Assembly: GCA_031428635.1 (NCBI GenBank) | Contig: JANPPS010000225.1 | Span: forward strand, 1-25,846 | Reading direction: 5' to 3' | Origin: JANPPS01 sp031428635 | GTDB lineage: Bacteria > Pseudomonadota > Alphaproteobacteria > Acetobacterales > Acetobacteraceae | Length of the DNA stretch: 25,846 nt | Part shown: positions 8,413-16,090 of the stretch, in pieces | Position numbering within the stretch: position 1 is the stretch's first letter | Layout of the letters: each line of letters opens with the position of its first letter | Notes under the pieces: model-generated | Database searches by the model: none | What the model was told of the DNA's origin: nothing | The model's input: only the letters and a program-made list of their open reading frames with translations | Translations under genes and position numbers: made by a program

Positions 8413-9492
8413 TCAGCGCAGCCCTTCGACAATGGCGAGTAGCTCCTGAACCCGGTGCGCGCAGGTGTGGCGGGCACGGATGGTGGCCAGGCCTCGCGCC
8501 ACCGTAACACCCCGCAGCGCTGGGTCCCGCAGTGCCTGGATGTGCTGCGCCACGGCGTCCCCGTCGGTCGCGACTAGAAAGTCGCCCGGGCGGAACAGGC
8601 CTTCATCATCCGGCCACGGCGCGCTGAGGAGTGGGATACCGCAGGCCAGGGCCTCGAACACCCGGATCGTTGGAATGCCCGGCAGCGCCTGCACATAGAA
8701 GCGGCGCGGCACGTGGATCGTGACGGCGTGGCGGGCGAACACGGCGGGTGCCTGGGGATTGGGTAGCCAGCCGCGGTACCGCGCGCCGTGCCGTGCCAGC
8801 ATAGCGCGGGCGTCATCGGGGTAACGGACGCCGTAGATGTCGAGAGCCGTACCGGCAGCCTGCGTGGGCGCCAGCAAAAACTGCTCCAGTTCCGCCGCAC
8901 GCTCGCCATCACCCCAGTTGCCGATCCAGACGGCGCCGGTCCGGACCGTTTCGGTCGCGGGCGGGTGGAACAGGCGAATGTCTGCCGCCTCATGCCAGGT
9001 GTACGCCCTACCGCCCCAGCCCCAGCCGCGATAGATTTCGGCCAGCGCCTGCCCAAACGCCAGCACGCCGTCATAGCCGGACAGGTCGTAGCGGCGCATC
9101 GCGTCCGGGTCGCTGACGGCGCGATGGTGCGTGTCGTGGAACAACAGCGTGAATCGGCCACCGTGCTTACGGGTATCACCCAACCCCTGGACCAGCGCGG
9201 GCTCGTTCCACTCATGAACGATTACCAGGTCGGCGTCACTTGCCTGCTCGATCGCTGCGGCCGGGTCGGCGTAGGCGGTTGCGCGCAGCTCCGGGTAGTA
9301 TTCCTGCCACGCGCTCAACCCGTCTGCCCCGGCATCGGCCAGCAGGCTTTGCACGCTCCACGCATCGGCCGCCTCGTACGCCGTCACGTCGTGCCCGGCT
9401 ATCGCCAGTTCCCGCAGCACGCCGCGCAGGAAATGCGCGTTGCCGTGGTTCCAGCAGGATTGCAGCGAGTGGGTGAAGTACGCGACCCGCAT
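8413..9492 (-). CDS. CgeB-like glycosyltransferase (2)
   Basis: This is a second GT-B-fold glycosyltransferase, 359 residues, related to but clearly different from its neighbour. It starts MRVAYFTHSLQSCWNHGNAH and continues with VIVHEWNEPALV and FHDTHHRAVS in the N-terminal half. The C-terminal half holds GAVWIGNWGDGERAAELEQF, a linker and the donor-site block IPTIRVFEALACGIPLLSAP, followed by FRPGDFLVATDGDAV. I chose the ATG at 9492: the frame is open further back to 9663, but that extension is Arg/Gly-rich low-complexity sequence antisense-like to the neighbour, while the chosen ATG overlaps the preceding stop by one base (TGATG), as elsewhere in this operon. Donor and acceptor cannot be predicted from sequence alone. 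Confidence 0.85.
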   Translation of the reverse strand: MRVAYFTHSLQSCWNHGNAHFLRGVLRELAIAGHDVTAYEAADAWSVQSLLADAGADGLSAWQEYYPELRATAYADPAAAIEQASDADLVIVHEWNEPALVQGLGDTRKHGGRFTLLFHDTHHRAVSDPDAMRRYDLSGYDGVLAFGQALAEIYRGWGWGGRAYTWHEAADIRLFHPPATETVRTGAVWIGNWGDGERAAELEQFLLAPTQAAGTALDIYGVRYPDDARAMLARHGARYRGWLPNPQAPAVFARHAVTIHVPRRFYVQALPGIPTIRVFEALACGIPLLSAPWPDDEGLFRPGDFLVATDGDAVAQHIQALRDPALRGVTVARGLATIRARHTCAHRVQELLAIVEGLR

Positions 9493-10559
9493 CACGCCAA
9501 CATCCGGTGCGCGGCCAGCGTGCCGTCCACCATGGCGTCGACCGTGTACCGCGCCGCCCGCGCCCTCGCCCGCGCGCCCCAGGCCGCGCTGTCCCGCAGC
9601 GCCGCATGCAGCAATGGCACCAGCGCGGCCTCGTCGGCGACGAATAGCGCCGCGCCGTCCCATAATTCGCGCGCGGAAGGAATATCGCGCAGGACCAGCG
9701 CGCAGCCGGCGTGCGCGGCCTCCAGCACCGCCAGGCCAAATGGTTCGTAGGCGGGCAGTGACGCGAACACGCTGGCCTGGGCCATTGCGCGGGCCATGCC
9801 GGCCGGGTCGAGCGTGCCGAGCAACTCCAAGTGCCGGAACTGCGCCCGGCCGCCCACCGGCCCCTGCACCGGCCCCGCGGCACGGACCGATACGGCGACG
9901 CGTGGGGTCGCGCGGTCGAGCCAGGCAACGCCCTTTCCCTCATCCCATAGCCGCCCGGCGGTCAGGATCGACGGCGTACGTGTGGCGGTGGCCGGCACGC
10001 GGTCGGCACCATTATGTACGACAGTGATTGGTAGCGGCCCATACAGGCGCTGGGTTGCGGCGGCATGGGCCGCACTGGGGGCGATCATCTGTCCCGCCGC
10101 GAGTAGTCCGGCGTATGTCGCGTCGATCCGCCACGCCAGGTCCGGATCGGGCGTGCCGCCACGTACTGCATCCCACCAGGTTGCGACGCAGGAGTGCGTG
10201 ACGGCGACCACCGGGACCGGCCAGCGCGCCGTCCCCACCAGCGCGGGCGCATGCAAGTGGACGCGCCGTGCACCGACCAGCGCCGCAAGTGCCGCCAAAC
10301 GGTGGCTGGCCCGATCCAGCGCCGCCGCGTCGCGCGCCGTCCAGTCCAGCGGCAGCCCGGTCTGCACCACCCGAACCGGCGCCGCCGTTACCTGCTCGGC
10401 CGTGGCATCCGGTCCCATGACCGCCAGGATTGCCGGTATCCTTCGTGCCACCAACCCGGCCGCGAGCGACGTCGCATAGCGCCAAACCCCACCCACCGCA
10501 TCGGTCGTGATCAAAAACGGGCCGCTCAGGCTGCGTGGCACTGAAACTGGCAGTGGCAT
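9492..10559 (-). CDS. GT4-type glycosyltransferase
   Basis: This is a retaining glycosyltransferase of the GT4 (glycosyl transferases group 1) type, 355 residues, cytoplasmic. The N-terminal FLITTDAVGGVWRYATSLA is the usual acceptor-side glycine loop. VVAVTHSCVATWW and GQMIAPSAAHAAATQRLYG follow, then VVHNGAD at the domain hinge and ILTAGRLWDEGKG at the start of the donor domain. ASLPAYEPFGLAVLEAAHAG contains the E-x7-E donor-binding motif. The start lies 34 bases inside the end of the radical SAM gene, a larger overlap than its neighbours. No better internal start is apparent, because the overlap region encodes the strand before the glycine loop. The stop overlaps the next start by one base. 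Sugar specificity is unknown. Confidence 0.88.
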   Translation of the reverse strand: MPLPVSVPRSLSGPFLITTDAVGGVWRYATSLAAGLVARRIPAILAVMGPDATAEQVTAAPVRVVQTGLPLDWTARDAAALDRASHRLAALAALVGARRVHLHAPALVGTARWPVPVVAVTHSCVATWWDAVRGGTPDPDLAWRIDATYAGLLAAGQMIAPSAAHAAATQRLYGPLPITVVHNGADRVPATATRTPSILTAGRLWDEGKGVAWLDRATPRVAVSVRAAGPVQGPVGGRAQFRHLELLGTLDPAGMARAMAQASVFASLPAYEPFGLAVLEAAHAGCALVLRDIPSARELWDGAALFVADEAALVPLLHAALRDSAAWGARARARAARYTVDAMVDGTLAAHRMLA

Positions 10560-11830
10560 TCGAGCGCTGCGAGGGGCAGCGGTGCGCTGTCCTGAATGTC
10601 GCTAAATCGGCTGAACTGGGCCAAATAATAGGCGTGCGCCCGCTCCCACGCCGCATCGTCCGGTAGGCCGAACAGGCGGCGGTAATCGGGGGAACTCGGG
10701 TATGGATACAGCGGCACCGGGTCGTTCGCCCAAACGCCCACGGCCCGCAGCCGGTCGCGCCAGTCGGCCACCAGCGCCGGGTCATCGTCGGAGCTGTCGA
10801 GCAGATTGGCCTGCACGAACGGCACGTGCTGACGCGCCACGATCAGGCGCTCAGCCAGCTCGTCTGTCGACATGCGACATTTCTTATCCAGCGCCGCGCG
10901 CCCGGCCTCGGTCAGGCTCTCTACCCCCGCCTCGATCGACACGCAGCCGGCCTGGCCCAGCAGCGCCAGCAGATCGGGTTTCCATAGATCGATACGGGTC
11001 TGGATGCCAAACTCGATTTTTCGCGCGGTAAGCGCCTCCAGCAAGGTGCGATTGGGCAAAAAAATTTCGTCGATGAAATAAAGATATATCACACCCTGCG
11101 CGATCAGGCCGTCGATCTCGTCTAGTAACGGCAGCAGGTCGCGACGCCGGTACTGGTCACGAAAATCGATCTTCGCGCAAAAACTGCACCGGTACGGGCA
11201 GCCACGCGATGCCTCGACCTCGGCACCCGGGCCGGACGGCGCACGATCGAAGCGGTGATGGTGGTGGTGGTGCGCCGCGATCCAGGTGCGGGGCCAATGC
11301 AGCGCCGGGGTATCGGTGAAAATAGTTGCCTGCGGCCCGCCCGATTGGACCAGCGCGCCGCCACGCAGCACGGCAGTGCCCGGCCAGACCCCCGGCACGC
11401 CGCCCCGGGCCAAGGCGGCGACAACGTCCTCGCACTCACCCAGCACGACGGTATCGACGCCTAATTTACGCAGCGCCGCCGCCGGTGTGGCACTGCCGTG
11501 CGGACCCACCGCGACCGTCACGCCCCCAGCACCCGCCAGCGCATCGAGGAAATCGCGCGGCACGCGCAGTTCTGGCGGTGCACACCGCCAGAACAGGTAG
11601 CTCGGCGCCGTTGCCACCACCGTCATGGCTGGGGCGAACGCACGCACCCGGCCGGCCAGCGCCGCATTATCCAATCCGTCCAACTGGCCATCGAGCAACA
11701 GAACCGTGTGGCCGTCCCGTTCCAGTAGCGCCCGGCAATACCCAAGCTCCAGCGGTAGATGCGGCTCGCGACAGCCAAAATAGATGCTACCGTTATAGCT
11801 CCAGGCGGGATTAACGAGGGCAACGCGCAT
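10526..11830 (-). CDS. Radical SAM protein with N-terminal B12-binding-like domain
   Basis: This is a radical S-adenosylmethionine enzyme, which uses a [4Fe-4S] cluster to generate a 5'-deoxyadenosyl radical. The 434 residues divide into a Rossmann-like domain (1-~175; MRVALVNPAW, LPLELGYCRALLERDGH, TVVLGECEDVV) as in B12-binding radical SAM proteins, and a catalytic domain beginning EASRGCPYRCSFCAK. That block holds the CxxxCxxC cluster ligands Cys211, Cys215 and Cys218. IYLYFIDEIFLPN and VSIEAGVESLTEAGR are typical barrel strands. The classic cobalamin DxHxxG motif is not obvious, so cobalamin use is uncertain. The architecture resembles, from memory, family TIGR04295, but I could not check this. 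Six consecutive His (187-192) precede the cluster motif. The start directly abuts the preceding stop (TAG then ATG). Its place among sugar enzymes suggests it modifies a sugar or aglycone. Confidence 0.87.
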   Translation of the reverse strand: MRVALVNPAWSYNGSIYFGCREPHLPLELGYCRALLERDGHTVLLLDGQLDGLDNAALAGRVRAFAPAMTVVATAPSYLFWRCAPPELRVPRDFLDALAGAGGVTVAVGPHGSATPAAALRKLGVDTVVLGECEDVVAALARGGVPGVWPGTAVLRGGALVQSGGPQATIFTDTPALHWPRTWIAAHHHHHHRFDRAPSGPGAEVEASRGCPYRCSFCAKIDFRDQYRRRDLLPLLDEIDGLIAQGVIYLYFIDEIFLPNRTLLEALTARKIEFGIQTRIDLWKPDLLALLGQAGCVSIEAGVESLTEAGRAALDKKCRMSTDELAERLIVARQHVPFVQANLLDSSDDDPALVADWRDRLRAVGVWANDPVPLYPYPSSPDYRRLFGLPDDAAWERAHAYYLAQFSRFSDIQDSAPLPLAALECHCQFQCHAA

Positions 11831-12892
11831 CTAGGCAGCGTCTAGTGCTTGCACGGGCTCGGCGGTCCGAGACGGCGGACGAGCACAATCGAGCCACTCA
11901 TCCAACCGGCGCAATCCATCCATCCACGCCACGGGCGGCGTCAGCCCCAACGCGGCCGTGGCGCGGCGCGTATCAGCCACGAAGTAGCGCTGGTCGCCCG
12001 GCCGCCACGCCGCGAAGCGTATATCGGGCGCGCGTCCTGCGATAACCCCGATCTCCGACAGCACCTGCACCAGCGTCACGGCATTGCCGGGTCCGCCACC
12101 GAGATTAAACGCGTGGCCGCTTACGCCGCCGATCCGCGCCCAGGCGTTCACGTACGCGTCCACCGCGTCATCCACATACAGCACGTCCCGCACCTGCAGC
12201 CCGTCGCCGAAAATGGTGATCGGCCGACCCGCGCGCACGCAGTACAGAAAATGCGCGAGCCAGCCCTGATCCTCGGTCCCCAGCTGGCGCGGGCCGTAGA
12301 TGCAGCTCATACGCAGCACGCACGCCGGAACGCCGAACCCGCGGGCGTAGTCGAGCACGTACTGGTCGGCCGCGCCCTTCGAACATCCATACGGGGTATG
12401 GAAACTCAGCGGCCTATCCTCACCGATCCCCCGCGCGCGCAAACACGGATCGATTGGCAGATATGACCCATCCTGCTTTGCCAAGACCACGTCCGACAGG
12501 GTGCCGTAGACCTTGTTCGTGCTGGCGAACACCAGCGCGGCCGGCTGCGGTTTACGCCGCAGCGCCTCCAGCACGTTCATCGTCCCGCGCAGATTGACGT
12601 CGAAATCCTGCATCGGGTCGGCCAGGCTAGTAGTGACCGCAACCTGCGCCGCCATGTGAAATACCGCCGACACGTCCCGCACGGCCCGCGCCACGACGTC
12701 GGCGTCACGAATGTCGCCGATCGTCGCCCGTACCCGGTTGGGGTGGCGGTGCCGCAGCCAGTCCAGGTTCCGCTCCACCCCCGGCCGGGCCAGCGCGTCC
12801 AGCACCAGCACGTCATGGCCCAACCCCGCCAGATGGTCGGTCAAATTACTGCCGATAAATCCGGCACCGCCCGTGACCAGAACGGACGCCAT
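11831..12892 (-). CDS. Extended-SDR NAD-dependent epimerase/dehydratase, CDP-paratose-epimerase-like
   Basis: This nucleotide-sugar-modifying enzyme (353 residues) has the extended short-chain dehydrogenase fold. MASVLVTGGAGFIGSN carries the NAD-binding GxxGxxG (8-14), VFASTNKVYG the catalytic Ser/Thr region, and YGCSK the catalytic Tyr168 and Lys172. The NLDWLRHRHPNRV segment after strand 2, the long insert around 140-165 and MSCIYGPRQLGTEDQGW resemble CDP-paratose 2-epimerase (RfbE/Tyv) relatives, so a CDP- or similar activated deoxysugar is plausible, but this is inference. I chose the ATG at 12892, which overlaps the upstream stop by one base (TGATG). An open extension to 12970 has no recognisable sequence. 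The stop abuts the radical SAM start. Confidence 0.87.
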   Translation of the reverse strand: MASVLVTGGAGFIGSNLTDHLAGLGHDVLVLDALARPGVERNLDWLRHRHPNRVRATIGDIRDADVVARAVRDVSAVFHMAAQVAVTTSLADPMQDFDVNLRGTMNVLEALRRKPQPAALVFASTNKVYGTLSDVVLAKQDGSYLPIDPCLRARGIGEDRPLSFHTPYGCSKGAADQYVLDYARGFGVPACVLRMSCIYGPRQLGTEDQGWLAHFLYCVRAGRPITIFGDGLQVRDVLYVDDAVDAYVNAWARIGGVSGHAFNLGGGPGNAVTLVQVLSEIGVIAGRAPDIRFAAWRPGDQRYFVADTRRATAALGLTPPVAWMDGLRRLDEWLDCARPPSRTAEPVQALDAA

Positions 12893-13995
12893 CAGGCCAC
12901 CAGTCCCCGCTGTTCCAGCTCCGACCGGGCATGCTGTACCCGATCCTCGGCCCGCTGTTGCGCGACCCATTCCACCATTTCACCCAAGCTGTCGGCGAAA
13001 TTCCGCCGTGGCTCGTATCCCAGCACGGCGCGGGCGTGACCGATATCGGCAAAGCAGTGACGAATATCGCCCACCCTGGCCTTGCCCATCACCTCCGGCG
13101 ATAAATGCGGTACGCCCATCGCGGACGCGAGCGCGTCACCGACTTCCAGGATGCTCACGTCCTGGCCGCTGGCGATGTTGAACACCTGCCCGGCCGCGTC
13201 TGGATGCTCGAGCGCCAGGATGAACGCGCGGGCCGCGTCTTCCACATGGACGAAGTCGCGCCGCTGCTCCCCGTCTTCGAACACCATCGGGCGCTGTTTA
13301 TTTTGCAAACGCGACGCGAAGATCGCCAGCACGCCGGTGTACGGGTTCGACAGCGCCTGTCCCGGCCCGTACGCGTTGAACAAGCGCAACGCCACCCCCT
13401 CCATCCCATAAGCCGGGGCCACCGTCAGCGTCAGGCGTTCCTGGGTGTACTTGGTCAGCGCATAGACGGAGGTGAGGTTGATCCGCTTGCTTTCGGGGGT
13501 TGCGATCGGGATCAGCCGGCGGCCCTGCGCGTCACGAGGGTCCCATCCCTCGACCGATCGGCCGGGCCGGGTCACATCGTCCAGCAGGGCCCCATCCTGG
13601 GTGCGATACAGCCCCTCGCCATAGATGCTCATCGAACTCGCGACGACGACGCGTTTCACCGGGCGTTCGATCAGCGCCTGTAGCAACACGGCCGTGCCGC
13701 CGTCATTGACCGATACGTAGCGATCGATCGCGTACATGCTCTGGCCCACACCGACCTCGGCCGCCAGGTGAATGACGTGCTCCACCCCCCCGAGCGCCGC
13801 AGCGACGCGATCGAGGTCGCGGACGTCGGCACGGATTAGCTCGACCTCATTCAATATCGGGTCACGAGACACGGCGCGATGGACTTGGTCGATGAGGCTG
13901 TCGAGCACCCGGACCTCATACCCCCGGGCCACCAGGGCGCGCACGACATAACGGCCGATAAACCCCGCACCGCCGGTGACCAGCACGCGTCCCAT
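12892..13995 (-). CDS. Extended-SDR NAD-dependent nucleotide-sugar epimerase
   Basis: This is the first gene of the eleven-gene minus-strand run. The 367 residues include GRVLVTGGAGFIGRYVV (NAD-binding glycines 8-14), HLAAEVGVGQSMY, VVVASSMSIYGEG and the catalytic pair Tyr178/Lys182 in VYALTKYTQE. LFNAYGPGQALSNPYTG and QRRDFVHVEDAARA complete a typical UDP/dTDP-hexose 4-epimerase pattern. The QVHRAVSRDPILNEVELI segment and the insert around 130-170 recall dTDP-rhamnose-type epimerases, but the substrate is not certain. I chose the ATG at 13995, which has GGGG six bases upstream; a TTG sits immediately before it. No clear sigma70 promoter could be assigned in the 136 bases between this start and mccA. 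Confidence 0.88.
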   Translation of the reverse strand: MGRVLVTGGAGFIGRYVVRALVARGYEVRVLDSLIDQVHRAVSRDPILNEVELIRADVRDLDRVAAALGGVEHVIHLAAEVGVGQSMYAIDRYVSVNDGGTAVLLQALIERPVKRVVVASSMSIYGEGLYRTQDGALLDDVTRPGRSVEGWDPRDAQGRRLIPIATPESKRINLTSVYALTKYTQERLTLTVAPAYGMEGVALRLFNAYGPGQALSNPYTGVLAIFASRLQNKQRPMVFEDGEQRRDFVHVEDAARAFILALEHPDAAGQVFNIASGQDVSILEVGDALASAMGVPHLSPEVMGKARVGDIRHCFADIGHARAVLGYEPRRNFADSLGEMVEWVAQQRAEDRVQHARSELEQRGLVA

Positions 13996-14032
13996 CAACG
14001 ACCCCGACCCGTAATGTACTTACCAGGCAACA

Positions 14033-14054
14033 AACCTCGGAGGCTGTCGAGGTT
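14033..14054 (-). terminator. Candidate hairpin between mccA and the sugar-enzyme operon
   Basis: AACCTCG (14033-14039) and CGAGGTT (14048-14054) are exact reverse complements with an 8-base loop. On the minus strand TGTTG follows, so the U tract is poor. It lies 78 bases past the mccA stop and 38 bases before the epimerase start. It could attenuate read-through from the mcc operon or be a leader hairpin of the downstream operon. Confidence 0.4.
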
Positions 14055-14131
14055 GCAGCCGCGATGGGCCAGTCACATACGCGTCATAGGCGGCCCGGCT
14101 TCAACGCTCAGGTTCACGGCTTCGCTCGCAG

Positions 14132-16090
14132 TCAGGTCGTCGATGGATCGAAGACGACCAGCTCCATCCCCTCCTGGACCAGGTCGCCCGCCTGCACCCG
14201 GATCGAGGCGACGATACCCGAGCGCGGCGCCACAAGTCGCATCTGCACCTTCATAGCCTCTAGCACGATCAGGACGTCGTTTTCCGCCACCGCATCGCCC
14301 GGGGCCACCCGCGTCTCGACGACCCGTCCGGGCATCGGCGCCATTAACCGATCCGAAACCACGGCGGCGGCCGGGGTGGGGGCGAGCGGGTCGGCCAAAG
14401 TGAACGGCCAATTACGGCCATCGACGATTGCTGTCCAAACAGGTCCCTGACGCACGACGTCGATAGCGTGCCGCACGCCATCCAGCATCGGGCCGTCGGC
14501 CACGCTTTCTATGCCGTCCAGCGACAAGAACCACGCCCCACGCTGTTGCGCTGACACAGTATGGGTGACCCCGCCGCACAGCAGGGTCAGCGTCTGTACC
14601 GCAGCACTGCCGAGCCGCCAGCCGCCGCCCTGCGCCCATGGCGACCAGGGGTCGGCGTCGACCGGTGTTGCGACCTGTGACCGCACGATCGCCTCGGCCA
14701 CGGCCAAAACCGCCCGCCGCGGCGCCAGGTCATGCACCGGCAACAGCGCATCGGCGTAGCGGGCGATGAACCCGGTATCCAAGTCGCCGGCCGCGAACGC
14801 CGGGTGCGCCGCAATCTGCCGTAGCAGGTCGAGGTTCGTACGCACCCCAACCAACGCCGTCTGCGCCAGCGCCCGCTGCAGCCGGCCCACCGCCAATAGG
14901 CGGGTGTCATCCCAAACGATCAGTTTCGACAGCATCGGATCATAGTGCACGCCGACCGCATCACCCTGCTGCACGCCGCCATCCACCCGCACGTGCGGAC
15001 CCGGTGACGGCCACGCCAAATGCGCGATCGTCCCGGTGGCGGGCATGAAGTCGCGGGCTGGGTCCTCGGCATAAATACGGACCTCAATCGCGTGGCCGTT
15101 CGGTGCGGCGGGGACCGGCGGTAACGGTTCGCCGGCCGCGACCCGTACCTGCCATTCCACCAAATCGAGGCCGGTGACCATTTCTGTCACTGGATGCTCC
15201 ACCTGCAGCCGGGTGTTCATCTCCATGAAGTAGAACGTGCCGGCGCCCTCGGTAATAAACTCGACCGTGCCGGCGCCAACGTAGCCGACGGCGCGGGCAG
15301 CGGCACAGGCGGCGGCACCCATCTCCGTTCGCTGACCCGGTGTCATGCCCGGCGCCGGCGCCTCCTCGAGTATCTTTTGATGGCGGCGCTGGATCGAGCA
15401 GTCGCGTTCGAACAGACTGATGGTCTGGCCGTGGCTGTCGGCGAACACCTGGATTTCGATGTGGCGCGGCCGGGTCAGGTAGCGCTCCACCAGGACATGG
15501 TCGTCACCGAAACTCGCCAGCGCCTCACCTTTGGCAACGGCAAGCGCCGCGTCGAATTCAGACGCACGCTCGACCACGCGCATACCCTTACCGCCGCCGC
15601 CGGCGCTGGCCTTGATCAGCACGGGGTAGCCGATGCGCGCGGCCTCGACAGCTAGCAGCGCCGGATCCTGGTTATCACCGTGGTAGCCCGGCACCAGCGG
15701 TACGCCCGCCTGCTGCATCAGCGTTTTGGCCGCGGACTTACTACCCATGGCGCGAATGGCGGCAGCGGGCGGGCCGATAAATACCAGGCCCGCTGCGGCG
15801 CATGCATCGGCAAACGTGGCATTCTCACTCAGAAAACCATAGCCCGGATGGATCGCCTGCGCGCCCGACGCAGCGGCAGCGGCCAGAATCGCGGCGCTGT
15901 TCAGGTAGCTATCCCGTGCCGGCGCCGGACCGATCGTGTAGGCCGCATCCGCCATCGACGCATGCAGCGCGCCCGTGTCAGCGTCCGAGCACACCGCGAT
16001 TGTGCGGATACCCATACGCCGAGCGGTACGGATAATGCGGCATGCGATTTCCCCCCGATTGGCGATCAGGATCGTGTGGAACATCGTCAC
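14132..16090 (-). CDS. mccA: 3-methylcrotonyl-CoA carboxylase, biotin-containing (alpha) subunit
   Basis: This subunit carboxylates its own biotin using ATP and bicarbonate; the partner subunit then passes the carboxyl group to the acyl-CoA (leucine breakdown for MCC). The 652 residues are: biotin carboxylase domain ~3-450 with ILIANRGEIACRIIRTARR, the ATP-grasp loop GGGGKGM (164-170), ERDCSIQRRHQK (228-239) and EMNTRLQVEHPVTE (290-303); a middle domain; and a C-terminal biotinyl domain ending at 652. The biotin lysine is Lys614 in LEAMKVQM. The usual motif is AMKM, so the residue after the lysine is unusual. The start overlaps the mccB stop (GTGA; GTG at 16090, with an ATG six bases on at 16084), so production of the two subunits is coupled. 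Propionyl- or geranyl-CoA carboxylase are alternatives, but the beta subunit favours MCC. Confidence 0.9.
   Translation of the reverse strand: MTMFHTILIANRGEIACRIIRTARRMGIRTIAVCSDADTGALHASMADAAYTIGPAPARDSYLNSAAILAAAAASGAQAIHPGYGFLSENATFADACAAAGLVFIGPPAAAIRAMGSKSAAKTLMQQAGVPLVPGYHGDNQDPALLAVEAARIGYPVLIKASAGGGGKGMRVVERASEFDAALAVAKGEALASFGDDHVLVERYLTRPRHIEIQVFADSHGQTISLFERDCSIQRRHQKILEEAPAPGMTPGQRTEMGAAACAAARAVGYVGAGTVEFITEGAGTFYFMEMNTRLQVEHPVTEMVTGLDLVEWQVRVAAGEPLPPVPAAPNGHAIEVRIYAEDPARDFMPATGTIAHLAWPSPGPHVRVDGGVQQGDAVGVHYDPMLSKLIVWDDTRLLAVGRLQRALAQTALVGVRTNLDLLRQIAAHPAFAAGDLDTGFIARYADALLPVHDLAPRRAVLAVAEAIVRSQVATPVDADPWSPWAQGGGWRLGSAAVQTLTLLCGGVTHTVSAQQRGAWFLSLDGIESVADGPMLDGVRHAIDVVRQGPVWTAIVDGRNWPFTLADPLAPTPAAAVVSDRLMAPMPGRVVETRVAPGDAVAENDVLIVLEAMKVQMRLVAPRSGIVASIRVQAGDLVQEGMELVVFDPSTT

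Noticed and set aside
8788..9750. 320-codon plus-strand open frame
   Set aside because: It is a G+C-driven antisense shadow of the CgeB-like and GT4 genes; its translation shows no family pattern.
14012..14024. Short palindrome-like GTAA...TTAC near the epimerase start, possible operator
   Set aside because: Only four-base arms; no match to a known operator and no nearby regulator gene.
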